Below, in pieces: positions 1 to 11,522 of a stretch of DNA of 64,000 bases. The translations under genes were made by a program, and so were the position numbers. Source of the stretch: Pseudisothecium myosuroides (lineage: Eukaryota; Streptophyta; Bryopsida; Hypnales; Lembophyllaceae); assembly GCA_951799445.1 (NCBI GenBank), contig OX637296.1, positions 17,918,001 to 17,982,000 of the forward strand, written 5' to 3'. Every line of letters begins with the position of its first letter. Positions within the stretch are counted from its first letter, which is position 1. The notes under the pieces are model-generated. The model ran no database searches, was not told the origin of the DNA, and worked only from the letters and a program-made list of their open reading frames with translations.

Positions 1-2
1 AA

Positions 3-1679
3 ATGGTATTTGGGCTTTCTTCTGTTGTTCAGAGGAAAGTTCTTGAGAGAGTAAGGGATTCAAAATTTTTTGGCCTCATGATTGACGAATCTACTGACAT
101 TTCTGTCAAAGGACACCTTGTTGTTTTTGCTACCTTTTTGGAAGCTTCTCTTCCTATCACTGTTTTTTTGGGTTTGTTGTGGATTGAAGATGGGAAGAAG
201 GATTCCAAAATGATCTTCGACACTCTAGTGGCTGCCACAAAGACATGGGGGTTGAATCTGAAGAACTGTGTTGGATTTGGATCGGATGGAGCTTCTACCA
301 TGGTTGGAAAAAATACGGGTGTGGCAGCAAGATTGAAGAAGGTGAATCCGTTCCTCACTTCCACTCATTGTGTAGCTCACAGAACGAATCTAGCTGCACT
401 AGAGGCCTCTAAAAACAAAGATTGTAAAGAAATGTCCACTGCAGTGGATTCTGTGTTAAATGCTTTGGCTGGTCACTTTAAAAAATCCTCTAAAAGGAAA
501 TGTGCCTTGCAAACACTTCAGACTGAATTGAATGATGCTCAGAGAACACTTAAACGGTATCATAAAATACGTTGGCTGTCTAGGTGGCAAGCAGTGACCA
601 CGTTGTGTGATTCGTTGGAATCAGTCCTCATTTATTTACGTGATCATTCTTCTAATGATGATGCTAACATTCCTATTTTGTATGTTAAATTGTGTGACTT
701 CAAATTCATTTACATTCTATACTTTTTGGCTGATATTCTACACATGCTCTCAAAGTTGTCCAGGATTTTTCAATCTAAATTGGTGGACATTTCTATCATT
801 GGCTCTATTGTAAAAACGGAGATTGCAAGTGTTAGGATGTGTTTCTTGCTTGATTCATGTGATTTGAATCAAGATACGTTCAATCCCTCTACAGGTTTCC
901 ACATCCTCCCAGAATTTGGACCCCCAGGCGGTTACCTTCGACGTTTGTCTAGTGAAATTAGGGGGGCCAAATTCCATAGTATCGAAATGACTAGGGATCC
1001 TACAGGCGCTGACCTCGAAGCGGCCCTAACATTTCAAAAATGTTATGCAGAAGCAGTTTGTTTAGCTTTGCAGGTTCGGTTTGAAAACAACGATGTTATC
1101 GATGCTTTCAAAGTTCTTAATCCCGTTCACATGCCTCATAGGCAAATAGGTTTGGCATCATGGGGAGTTGTGGAACTTGATTTGCTTTTGCAGCAGTATG
1201 GACAGCAAAGAAGTGAAGAAGGAAGAACTTTTCTTCCCTTGGTAGATGCAGTAGCTTGCAAGCAAGAGTTTTTTGCTTTCAAGTTGCAGGGGAGTACGGA
1301 GTGGATGGACCGAACTTTTGGAGATATATGGGCTTCAATTAGTTGGAGTCCATCTTTAAAATTGAAGTACCCTAATCTACTAACTCTTGCCGAAATTGCT
1401 AAGTGTCAGTGTGTTAGCACTGCAACGTGTGAAAGGGCGTTTTCTATGCAGAATAACATCAAGCAGAAACTTCGAAATCGTATGACAACATCCAATTTGG
1501 ATAGTGCCATGCGATTGGCCTTGGAAGGACGTGACAAAGACTATGACAATATAATAGAAGAAGCCATTGTCTTGTGGAAGAATTCCTCCAAGTTTCGCCA
1601 TTTGTATTCGAATCCAGAGCGATATCTTACAGGTGCAGCAGAAGAAACATTTGAAGGAGGAGAAGTTGGTACATCCTAA
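3..1679 (+). CDS. hAT-family transposase, 5'-truncated by the window edge
   Basis: This is the C-terminal 558 residues of a hAT-superfamily transposase of the zinc-finger-862-like type, a nuclear cut-and-paste recombinase. The first visible ATG at 3 is probably internal, because no BED zinc finger is seen and the frame is open to the window edge. Visible RNase-H-fold landmarks are MIDESTDIS (Asp at about residue 28), GFGSDGAST (Asp at about 95) and the CVAH motif (Cys123, His126). The C-terminal hAT dimerisation region carries CERAFS near residue 476, followed by KLRNRMTTSNLDSAMRLAL. The frame is intact to TAA at 1677-1679, so this copy could be coding. The ACCGGT-type repeats just downstream may be its subterminal transposase-binding sites. 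Family assignment is firm; activity is unknown. Confidence 0.85.
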   Translation: MVFGLSSVVQRKVLERVRDSKFFGLMIDESTDISVKGHLVVFATFLEASLPITVFLGLLWIEDGKKDSKMIFDTLVAATKTWGLNLKNCVGFGSDGASTMVGKNTGVAARLKKVNPFLTSTHCVAHRTNLAALEASKNKDCKEMSTAVDSVLNALAGHFKKSSKRKCALQTLQTELNDAQRTLKRYHKIRWLSRWQAVTTLCDSLESVLIYLRDHSSNDDANIPILYVKLCDFKFIYILYFLADILHMLSKLSRIFQSKLVDISIIGSIVKTEIASVRMCFLLDSCDLNQDTFNPSTGFHILPEFGPPGGYLRRLSSEIRGAKFHSIEMTRDPTGADLEAALTFQKCYAEAVCLALQVRFENNDVIDAFKVLNPVHMPHRQIGLASWGVVELDLLLQQYGQQRSEEGRTFLPLVDAVACKQEFFAFKLQGSTEWMDRTFGDIWASISWSPSLKLKYPNLLTLAEIAKCQCVSTATCERAFSMQNNIKQKLRNRMTTSNLDSAMRLALEGRDKDYDNIIEEAIVLWKNSSKFRHLYSNPERYLTGAAEETFEGGEVGTS

Positions 1680-1864
1680 ACTCTTTTGATTTTTGCAACC
1701 TTTCCATGACCATCCTCAACTCCATATTGCATGGGTTGGGAGGATCCTTGGCCTTCAAATGGTGGAGGGCTTTGCCAGGTTCAATTCCTGCTAGGGATGC
1801 AATATTCATTAGAAATTTCATTTTCAACTTGATTTTCTATACATTATAGAGATTTTGGAATTTT

Positions 1865-1990
1865 GCCGGTGCCAATTTGAATTTGGAGGAAATTAGCCGG
1901 TGAGAATTTGAAATTGGAGGAAATAAACCGGTACATTTTGTGATTTAAAGGATGCCAACCGGTGTCCATGGGAAAAAAACCGGTTCATTC
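1865..1990. repeat. 31-bp ACCGGT/GCCGGT tandem repeats behind the hAT gene
   Basis: Three 31-bp units begin at 1865, 1896 and 1927, each starting RCCGGT. Shorter units follow at 1958 and 1979, also starting ACCGGT. Clustered short repeats near the ends of hAT elements are usually transposase-binding sites, so this may be the subterminal region of the hAT element. That role is inferred; the repeats themselves are visible. Confidence 0.75.
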
Positions 1991-2564
1991 TAGGAGAAGG
2001 AGGAAATCAGCTGGAGGACCTCCAAAAATTTCCCGAACACTGAGGGGCTCTCCTCCAAAGGCCCTCCTTCCGACCCCGCCCTTCCGTGCCGCTCTGTCGG
2101 AGGCAGGGTGGAAGTTCACGGCCCCCGCCCTTGCCGCTTTCAGCCTCCCGCCGGCTGCCATCCTCCCGCCGGCTGCCATCCTCCTCCTGCCGCCTTCAGC
2201 CGCCGACCGTGCACTTGCTCCCACTTGCTGTTACTGCCACTGCTCCAGTCTGGTGCCACAACTGGTGCACCAGACTTCTGCTTCAAGGGGAAAACAAAAG
2301 GCAACCAAATGAATAAATGCCTCTAGAATTCTGGTCATGTATCCTAGAACATAAAATCAAATTATAAAAAATACTACCTCCAATATAAAAAACATGGACC
2401 AAAAAGAAATAAAAATAAAAGTATGTAAAACAAATATCATTGGTGTATACGTTGCGAGGACTCTCCAAATTTTATTATTTGATATAATATGGCATGAAGG
2501 CTAAGGGAAACATAAATTCAAGAGTATGTCAAATTTCTTACCCATTTTCCTCTAAAATGTACCA
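1991..2564. other. Non-coding: GC-rich block then AT-rich flank
   Basis: From about 2000 to 2290 the sequence is much more GC-rich than its surroundings and contains a perfect 18-bp tandem duplication (2144-2161 and 2162-2179). The short ORFs here are low-complexity Pro/Ala/Ser reading frames on both strands and are not credible genes. The rest is AT-rich with no gene. The GC-rich block might be a captured promoter or exon. Confidence 0.5.
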
Positions 2565-5500
2565 CTACGGTGGTGCATTTTCATATAACATCCACGTGTG
2601 TAGCACATCCATTGAAATGAGCACAATGCGCAATAACTGTTTGTCCTTTTCTTGCATACAACACAAACGCGACGCAAGCGACTTTTTTGCGGGCAATGCA
2701 TTCGGGGGATATCCTTCTACATGAGAGAAATGGTAGCTTTTTGACCCGCCCAACTTCTTGTCAATGCCTTGCACAATGCCACTATAAAGTTGAAATGTGA
2801 CAATGACTCTTCCCCACGCCCTTTCACTTTAAGAATCTTCTTGTGGATAATCCACATGTTCACAACGGTAGTGTCAATGAGAAAGTAGAATAAACGATGC
2901 CACCACTTATGGGATCGCACTTGACAAGAATAAGATCCCCGTAGTTGATCCGGACATCCACACCATGCATATAAGTAGTATACTCCAAATGTATTGGTGA
3001 TGTTTTAATTTCATGAATGCGTTTACCCACCCGTCGTGGGACTTCAACCACTTCACATGGAAATGCCAAAGGCAATGCACTAGTGGATAAAAGAAGGACT
3101 GGTTTTCAAGTCAATCCACTGAACTGCACACATCCGCCGAGAATCATGCATAGCCCATTACAAACTTCCTTGTGCGCATTTCTTGAATGCTTTATTGTCT
3201 TTCACAAAATCCGGAAGTCCAATGCGGTTGCTTCGAAGAGTGCCCGTTGCATATGTCCCGACCCGTTCTAAATCACGAAATAATTGCACGCTCGTGAAGA
3301 AATTATCCATTACTACAATGTGCCCTCTACCCTCCAATCCCACTAGCAATGCCTCCACCTCCCTTTGCCCCATCTTTGGCTCTCCTTTCTTTGACTTAGG
3401 GGCCCCTATGGTTTCTATAGATGCTCCACAATACACATTGAAGTTGCTAACAAAATGTGTCACAGAATCTGCAAGGCACCAAATTTTGAGTCCCCATTTC
3501 TCGGGCTTATTGGGCATGTATTGTCTCACAGGACAATACACACCTTTATATCGAACCATCATTTCATCAATGGTGACCTTTTCCCCATTATTCCATAAGG
3601 CCTTGCAACGATTACGCATCTCAGTCAATAACCACCTCATTTTATTGACTTTGTCATATGTTGGAGATGTCCGGTCCATGCAAATAGAAGATGGGTTGGT
3701 GATGTGAATGCACTTCGATAGAATCAAAAATCGATTGCGTGAGAGAAGTTGGGATATTATAGGACCAAAAAGTAACGGTTCCGACCTCTGCCAATACATG
3801 CGTATATTGGGAAGTTTCTTCAAGCCCATGTATAAAGATATTGCCAAGAAAACCTTCCATTCACCTACGTCAATTGATTTCCACCCAATGCCACCACGTG
3901 TATATGTCTCATAATCAGTTTTACAGGTCGCATTTAGAATCCCCCGCTTCAACCTCCTCAATTTCTCGGTTGCATACCTATTGGTCTCCGAGCATATGCG
4001 TCTCAATGTTTGAATTGTCCAAAAAAGACCAAATAGTTGAAGAAGAGAGGGGATGCGATCCCATTGTTGAGTCAGGCCAAGTGATGGGCCACTGAATTTT
4101 TTGACATGGGGATGGAAGTTCATGTACCTTTGATTCCACGTCGAGGCCGCATAATCTTCTTTTATTTGATTAGAGGAATTTGCAGCTGCTGGATCTGCTT
4201 CAGTACTCTTGCCTCGACCCCTACCATGGCCTTGCCTACCACGACCCCTGCCACGGCCCCTGCCGCCGCCGCTGGTTGTCGTCGCTGGATGCTGGTCGCC
4301 TGTCGTTGCCTCTGGTAGACGTTGGTCGCCGTCGAAGGCCGCCGCTTCTCCCCTCGCGGGCTCTTCTTCAGCCCGGCGTCGACCTCTTCCTTGCCTCCCT
4401 CTGCCGCCTTGCCTCCCTCTCCCGCCTGCCCCCCTTTCTCCCACCTCCGAGGCCTCCGCCTCTCTCATTTCCGCGGCCGCTGGTCCTTCGCTCCGTTTGT
4501 CGTTGTGTCGCTCACCATCAGCGTCAGTCGCCTCTTCCCTTGCCGCGGCTCTTGTTCGTGGACGCTTGCTATTCTGCGCTTGGGTTTGTGGTCCATCGCT
4601 TCGCCGTCGTTGTTGCCGCCCGTTGGAGAGCACTTCAGTTCCTTCGTTGTCGGTCGTGACAACCCCTTCCCTCCCGCTTGATTGATATTCATGTTGTTTT
4701 TGTGCTTCGTAGTCGTCCTCTTCTTCTACGTCGTGTTGTTCTTTGCCTAAACCCTCGTTCTTGTATTCTTTGTCTTGTGCTGTGATGTTCCTGCTGTCTT
4801 TGAAGTCGCTGCTGAGGTAGAAGTTGTCATCGGAGTCTAAGTCGGTGCTGCAGTTTTCACTTGAGTCATTGCCATAGTTTTCTGTAGAGTTGTTGCTGTA
4901 GCTGTCTGTGTCGGAAGAGAAGTCCGTAGCACCTTCACTTTGAGAGGAGTCACTGAGAACGTCATTGCTTTCATCAAGAAAGAGTATTTGCACTTTTGAT
5001 CTAGGCATAGCAACTGTTGTTTTATTGTTCATAATAATGAAATACATTTCCACTTCCGTAACAACCTCGGGGAGTGCACTTAGTTCTACTTCAACAAACC
5101 ATGTGCAAACAAGTGGTTTCTAATAAACTATAATTTCAACCTAAAATTTTGAGCATTGTTTAATAATGACTATAGGTTTCTATTGCCAAAATTTGCAATT
5201 CAAATAAAAAATGAAATGATTTCTAGAAGAAGTTGAAAATGAACTAAAATGGTATGAATTTCAACTCAAATATTTATAGAGAACACATTTAGATGACTAT
5301 TGCATTAATATTCAACTCAAAATGAGCTTTCAATAGAGATTTATTTTCAAGAATTTTTTGTTCATTTTTTAGATAATTTTTTCTTATATAATATAGGGGT
5401 GTGAAAGTTATTTTTCAGTTCTACAGTGTATCTTTTTACTTCAAAAATTTGTAACTAATTATGATGAAGAAATAAAATATCAATAATTCAAAACATAAAC

Positions 5501-6539
5501 TTTCAAAGTAGGAAAATGTATTCATATTTTTTTTATTTGATTTTATTTAAAATTCAAAAAGTAAATAGGGGGTCCAAAGTTTTGTTCGCACGTGGTTTCT
5601 TATGGACACTCTAAGTGACCCCCCCGAGGTAACAACGTCAAAGTACGAGTAAGTAGCTAGGCCTAAGCTATAGTCACAGTGCTCCTCATCGCCCCCATCT
5701 GAATGGCACCTGTTGTGGTCGGCCAGGCAAGAATCAGGCACTTTGACTGGCATCGGCAGATCCCAAGCTGGTGTCTCGTTCTCCTTGTTCATCGTCTCTT
5801 CGTCTTGAAGCTGCGCGCTTGGGAGGGTTGCGTTCAAGGGACATCGTGGCGGCATTGGCGTCTTCATGCTCGAGGTACCTGGCTCGGCGTTTGCCAACTG
5901 CACCCAGTTCCAAGGCGCCTGCTGTAAGTAGTAAGGTAAAGGTTAATCGAAATCCTAACTTTGCATAACTTGAAATTTTTAATTTGCAAATTTGAGTGAA
6001 GGAAAACAAACCTGGACTGCAGGTGCTATTGGTGCTGCAACGGCTAGGGCTTCTCTCAAGTTGCTGAGCTGCATCCTCGAGGTTGTTGGTTGATGCTGGC
6101 CGCTGATGCAGTCTTCTGCTGTGGTTGATGTTGCTTGAATTGATGTTCCCTTCTTGGTCGTTGGTGCAGACATTTGAAGTGTTGGTGACTTCACAGGTGG
6201 AGTCAGGGAAGACAAATGTGCGCAGGTGGTGGTATACTTCAGCACTGAATCCTTCTCCATCTCCTTCCAGTCGTCGTGATGGACCCCAACCCAGAATTGA
6301 GCTTGCGTTGCGGTAGTAGAGCTGACGGTAGTTTCTGTTGGCAGGCTGTTTTGGTAGTATCCTACTCTTGCTAAGCTTGGGTCTGGCAGCAAGAATTTTT
6401 TGTCTAAACATGCCACTAGAAGCTGCACCTGAGCCTCTGAGGCCCCATGCTCTTTGAGAGCCCACTGTTTAATGACATCTGCAGTGGCAGCAAGAGAAGG
6501 AGGAATGGGGAGAAGCGGGGAGGAGGCAAAAGAGTCCAT
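2565..6539 (-). pseudogene. piggyBac-like transposase gene, decayed and split by a MITE
   Basis: The gene encodes a DDE transposase of the piggyBac (DDE_Tnp_1_7/PGBD) family. Exon 1 is 6539-6012 (ATG at 6539, 176 codons). A 90-bp intron follows (6011-5922, GT..AG). Exon 2 runs from 5921 to 5629, is interrupted by the 563-bp MITE, and resumes at 5057. The N-terminal half has an acidic Ser/Asp/Asn region and an Arg-Gly-rich tract (GRGRGRGRQGHGRGRGK). The catalytic Asp codons are at 3566-3568 (IDEMMVRYKG), 3305-3307 (MDNFFTS) and 2956-2958 (HGVDV). Damage includes TAA at 3158-3160, a frameshift near 3100 and another just after HGVDV. The KWWHRLFYFL region (about 2900) remains in a third frame, and a weak Cys-containing tail lies near 2600. 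Family is confident; the exon 1 join rests on splice sites and frame continuity. Confidence 0.8.
5066..5628. mobile_element. 563-bp MITE, CTCGGGG termini, TSD GTAACAAC (copy 1)
   Basis: The ends are CTCGGGGAGTGCACTTAG on the left and, reverse-complemented, CTCGGGGGGGTCACTTAG on the right. They are flanked by exact 8-bp duplications GTAACAAC at 5058-5065 and 5629-5636. An ACGTGCG-like motif lies 36 bp inside each end (ATGTGCA at 5101; complement of 5587-5593). It has no ORF. It interrupts the piggyBac-like gene: deleting the element and one duplication gives the codon series GAC GTT GTT ACG GAA GTG in frame. It has the same length as the copy at 52073, and its termini match those of the 9.65-kb element. 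Confidence 0.9.
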
Positions 6540-7305
6540 ATTGATATCTTGTGGTGTGTGGATGTAGTGTAGGGTGAGTTCGCTTTTAGCCACTTGTTTT
6601 CAAGAGCCAAGGAAGCAAGTGAAGTCAAATGGGGTTCAATTTTAGCATTGCTTGTTAGAATCATTGAATGTGATCAATTCTATTGTGAAATGAATTTAGC
6701 TTTGCATGATTCTCGTTTTTGCAATATTAGTATTAGGTCAGACCTAAATTCAATTTGCTTTCAATTTGATTGGCAAAATTACTACTTTGTTTTGCTGTCA
6801 TGGGTCTTTTCCTTCATTGCTCCTTCATAGGATCTGTTCAGCTGACATAGGATCCGTTGAGCTGACAACTGTGGTCCAACTGCCGAGCCCGTAGTGTTTT
6901 TTTTAGTTTCTGTCCATTGTCAGCTTTGAGCTTGCTATATGTGAAACTATCTAATTTAGACCCTGACAAACCACTATGCTGAGACGGGTTGCTCTCTCTT
7001 CGGAGAAAGGCAAACACCCTTCCCATGTCCCGGGCAGAAATTTGATCATCCCACATGGCGACTGAATATTGGTTCAAGATTGTGGTCTTTCAAATTTTCA
7101 GAGTTGAAACTGAAGCTTCATATTTCAAAAAATTAATGCAAATCCCTCCCATTATGCAATGTGAAAATACTTCTTGGAAAACTACCATGAACTGCATGAA
7201 GGTAGCTGCAAAAAATTCAAAATATCAAATTTCTGGTTTTTCGATGCTGGGCAGCCCGGCGAAGTTCGACAGCGACCACAAAATGGTCGATTGAGCGTTT
7301 AGGGG
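6540..7305. other. Non-coding flank ending in a TTTAGGGG-TTAA terminus
   Basis: This is upstream sequence of the piggyBac-like gene and may hold its promoter, but no clear TATA box was identified. A diverged 20-bp tandem repeat (GATCTGTTCAGCTGACATAG type) lies at about 6831-6870. The segment ends GCGTTTAGGGG followed by TTAA (7306-7309), a right-hand terminus like those of the TTAA elements further on. That could be the 5'-side end of the piggyBac element, but no matching left end was found before 2565. Confidence 0.4.
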
Positions 7306-7605
7306 TTAAACTCATATTTTTTTGGTGTCCAATTTTTTAGATCTGGCATGTAAAAAGAGGATTGAAAGACTTCAAGTCATTTTCGCAATTTTAACACCTT
7401 TGTGTTCAAACATTATAATCTTTCAATTCATAAGTAATGTCGTTATGTTTTCTTTTCTTATGTGATCTCTAGCATATCTAGTTTGAAGTTGTACGGTTAC
7501 AATTAAAAAAACAAATTGATACAACTTATCAGAATGTTGGCATTTTGTTTAGTTTAGAGCAAATTCCTAGAAGCTCAAAAAAGGTCTTGGGCATTTAGGG
7601 GTTAA
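7306..7605. mobile_element. Relic of a TTAA-type MITE (right half)
   Basis: The segment is bounded by TTAA at 7306-7309 and 7602-7605 and ends GGGCATTTAGGGG. It aligns by eye with the right half of the element at 14074-14709, for example the shared stretches ACATTATAATCTTTCAAT and TTATGTGATCTCTA. The left half is missing or replaced. It is a non-coding relic. Confidence 0.55.
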
Positions 7606-8344
7606 ATAATTTAATTGTCTCCTGAAGCATTTCATCGACCCAAATGGGGGTATGCAATTTTGGGCGAGTTTTTATGAATGCAATTTTTGACAAAAGTTCT
7701 AAGAATTTTATAGAGATTTGGTGGTTCTTTTAGCTTTTCAGTTAGCCAATTGCTGAAAGAAACTAGTTTTGATTTTTGCAACGGATTTGAGACTTGTAAC
7801 ATTCTTTCACTTTCTCTAAACTTCGGGGCAACCAAAACTAGTTTTTTTTTAAATACTAAAAAATAAGTAGTTTGTAGAATTGTCATTCATATCTACAATG
7901 AAAGTTTTTATGCATGACATTTTGATTTATGAGGTGGAGAATATGACGATCTTTGGTTTCAAGGCAATTTATAGAATATCTTTGAAAAAATAATATAGGG
8001 GTAATGTTTAACTCAATTTTCACCATTTAAAAAAAAGGTGTAGTGTATTGCATTTTGATGGTTTGTTACAGTCAACATCTTCCTTTAAAATTAGCAATTT
8101 ACAAATCTCTTTTTTATTTATTAGCACTTTAATTTCCAATTTAGTTTTGTCTATCAACTTATATGTTCTTCTAGATGAAATGATCATATAGAAGATGAAT
8201 TTTTTTCCATCGTGCAATTTCAAATAAATTGGTATTTCAAAACAAAAGATTTTTTTGTTGAAAATGATTTCATAGATTCTAAACTCAATTCTCCAACATA
8301 ATTACTATTAAATTACTCAATTTGTGAGAAAAAAGTTTTTTTTT
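7606..8344. other. AT-rich non-coding sequence
   Basis: The only ORFs are short and AT-driven, with no recognisable product. No repeat end or RNA gene was seen. Confidence 0.5.
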
Positions 8345-9270
8345 TCTTTCAAGTTTCAAAGTTGAATGAACTTCATTGACTACTAAAAGGATTAAGATTA
8401 TTCCTTTATTTTAAACTTCATGATCTTAGGGACGCTTAGCAAGTAGGCCTTAACAATTGGTACAAAATCAAGCAAGTGAGTTAGTTACAAGATCCTAAAC
8501 TTTGAAGTTGCAAATTAAGTTAAATTTTTTTACTGCAATTTTTGGGCAAGAAAACCAACCTGTACAATTTTTGCATATAAACTTTTATTTATGCTTGCTT
8601 ATGTTTTAGGATGGATACATCTATTCTTAGCCTTTTCAGCATTCATTGTTTGTTTCTAATGGTGTCCAAATAGTACAAGCTAAGTGAATCTAGATTTGTC
8701 TTTTGAAGACCCAACAAAACATAGAGAGCTCAATAATATGAACTATACACAAATGCTTTTTTTGACAATTGTAGGTGTAGTTATTACTTACCTTTGCAAT
8801 GCATAGAATAGGTTTAATTACCTTACAATTGATTTTGGATAAGGACTTGTATGAATTGCCCAAGATCTTTTTTCAATGCCTAGAGTAGAATGACATTAAA
8901 ATCTCTAATCTCATGTTGAGCAAGATTTATTTTGTAAAGAAATTTTTGCTCAAGAAAATTTGTTTAAAGGAAATATTCAACAAGTTTTTTTCTATTTAAA
9001 GGTGGATGAAATCCTTAATTTTAAAATGATATTACTACCTTTGGGATGAATATGAATGCTTTTGGATGAAAAATTGCTACTTCATTCATATTTTCCATAT
9101 TTTCATTTAGATGTAAGGATGTAAATAGCTTCATTTCTTTGTAAGGTAACTAAATTCATTTGGGGCACCAATGGGAGAAAGCCTATAGTGGACAAAATTG
9201 TAGTGATAATTTGTATTCAGTTAGAACTTAAATATAACACCATAGCAGTAGTATAGAATCTTCTTTACAA
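8345..9270 (+). repeat. Dispersed repeat, copy 1 (copy 2 at 56565-57520)
   Basis: About 0.93 kb aligns with 56565-57520 in the same orientation. Shared landmarks include GCAAGTGAGTTAG, AATGGTGTCCAAATA, GGATGTAAATAGCTTCAT and GTAGTATAGAA. There is no coding potential and no terminal inverted repeat. The origin is unknown; it could be part of a long non-coding element. Confidence 0.7.
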
Positions 9271-11482
9271 TTTAACAAAAATATGTAATGTAGAAACACC
9301 CAAAAGCATCCTTGTTTCCATTCATGTACACTAAATTTCCCTTCAAGTGTCTCTAAAATACATTAAAGTATCCCTGAAAAGTGTCATAAAATTGCTCCTT
9401 TATTTAACTACTATTAGTTGCATGTTGATTTTGTCATATTTTAGTTTCAATCCCAATCCTTATGCAATCCCAATCAAGCATGCCCAAATTGCAACTTCAA
9501 AAAAACAAAAATCCATTTTTGGTGACTTATTTCATTGACAATTTGTGATTTTACATTATCATTGATTGATAATCATTGGTGATGAATTTTTAAAAGTTGA
9601 TTGCATGTATATGTAGGAAATATCTACCGTAGTTGTAGGGTAGGGTCGGCGGAAAATAATTCTAAAAATAGATGCCAAAATCTATTTTTAGCATTTGCTA
9701 AACTTTATTTTTTGGAAATAAATAAATATTCGGCAGAGAAGTGCTGACCCTGCCACCAATGTATGGGATATGCACGTCTTTCCTTTTAACAAGCATCTCC
9801 AAAAGATCTTCAAAATTCCCTCTATAGAGATTTTAACATTGAGGTGATCGTATCCAAATTTTGTAAAACAAATATCTCTTTATTGTAATTAGATTTTTAT
9901 TTGCACCTCACATGGCAATTAATTTCATACATTTGAGCATGATGGTACAATTACTTTGCCAAATTCAAGTTAAAATACAGAGATATCCATTTCTTCAAAG
10001 TTAGATTATATCTCGAGGATTATATTTCATTGAATTCTTCATTGATTATATTTTTGTTACTTAAGGGGGTGTTTTTTACTATGAAAGATATGTAGATGGA
10101 TGTTCCCTATGTATTCATGCAATTGAACTAAAAAAATTCATCACAATTGTATTCAATAAAATATGATGTAAAACCACAAAAAATGACTTAAAAAATTTAC
10201 CAAAAATGAAATTTTTCTTTTATGAAACTGAAATTGGTATGCTTGAATGAAATTGGGTAAGAATTGAGTGGTAATTATGCAAGACGGAAGAAGCCAATTT
10301 TACTCTATATTATGTACAAATCTTTGAATGACTCCAAAAGGCAGTTTGTAAGCTTTTTGTACAAGAAGTTTCATTTATCATCCATTGTACAAATTAAACA
10401 AATTATATTGAAGATTGAATTTTTAATAGCAATTTGAAATAGATTGGGTCAAAAGACCAAAAGACATTGAAATTTTCATTGAATACATCCTTATTTATGC
10501 GTGGGACTTCAAATCTATTACAACCTCCTACTAGTTGATATTTCCTTTATTGCAATTAGTAGCCATGTTTCCTTGTTTTGGAATTGATAGTGATCATAAC
10601 ATGCATTAAAAAATTGTTGCCAAATCCTTAATGCTTTCATTATTACAAAAAAACAAGACTATCAACTCCAAAACAAGACATTTTCACTATCAACAAAAAA
10701 ATCTATAAAAAGTTAGGTAAGTTAAGTTAAGTTAAATTTTGTGCTTCCTCTGATTGTGTTTTGGGTATTGTCAAAAAACTCTCTACAAGGAGGGGTGCAC
10801 GGACTTTGTTTTATGGCGTTTGCATGTACAATATGAAAGATATTGAATTTTGAAGTTTTAATGAATTAAAAAATTACTTGCTTACTTTTATTTTGACTAT
10901 GGCAACGTCACAGAGTACACTAGTGACCATTACGGATACGCTTTTTGCTGGGTTTGGGGTAGACTAGAGACTCTTTTGGGCCAATTGGGCAACTCACTTC
11001 AAAAATTTGTAACAAAATCAGACTTTGTCAAAAAAAAAAAAAATTTCAATTGCTCTCTTTCATTTCACATTTGTCTTTGTAAGGAAAAAAATCTGATTTT
11101 TTTGCTAATGGCAACAGGGCAGACCACTTGCTCTGCCCGTCATAGTTTGGTTTAGCTTATTACCAATATCCTTTGCACTTTGGGATTCTTAAATATGGAC
11201 TCTGGATTGAAGCGGTGCCGGAATTTTTCATCCTTCAGGAATGGACGGCAGTACCAGCACAGTGAGACAACTTTACAGGCCTTTTCGTTGTAGCAGGCGT
11301 GCTCTGAATTCTCAGGCAGTTCAATACTCAAAAGATGCATACAACTGGAAATCTTCGTTCGTGTATTCCCACAATCCCAATGAATCATTTGCCCTTTTCC
11401 CGTGTCTGCCACCATTGGGTGGTCGAGTTCTATGGCAATCTCCTACCTTCATTGTTCCTCGTGTGCCTTCTGTGACCAGTGG
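9271..11482. other. AT-rich non-coding sequence
   Basis: No gene is visible. An 11-bp perfect inverted repeat (CTAAAAATAGA/TCTATTTTTAG) with a short loop lies near 9661-9691, inside a weaker outer pairing (GGGTCGGC/GCTGACCC). Another inverted pair (about CTTGTTTTGGA/TCCAAAACAAG) lies near 10570-10680. I assign no function. Confidence 0.5.
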
Positions 11483-11522
11483 TGACTATACTATACCGGT
11501 AACTATGCACATTTAACACTCG

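Noticed and set aside
4106..4685. Several plus-strand ORFs of 70-159 codons
   Set aside because: They are antisense shadows of the RG/Ala/Glu-rich part of the piggyBac-like gene and have low-complexity Pro/Leu/Ser/Arg composition.
5066..5628. 6-bp target duplications (TAACAA, GTACAT) for the MITEs
   Set aside because: Starting the termini at CTCGG instead of CCTCGG gives perfect 8-bp duplications in both copies and matches the large element's ends.
10793..10802. GGGGTGCACGG, resembling the 9.65-kb element terminus
   Set aside because: Only about ten bases match, the CTCGG start and ACGTGC motif are absent, and no partner or target duplication was found.
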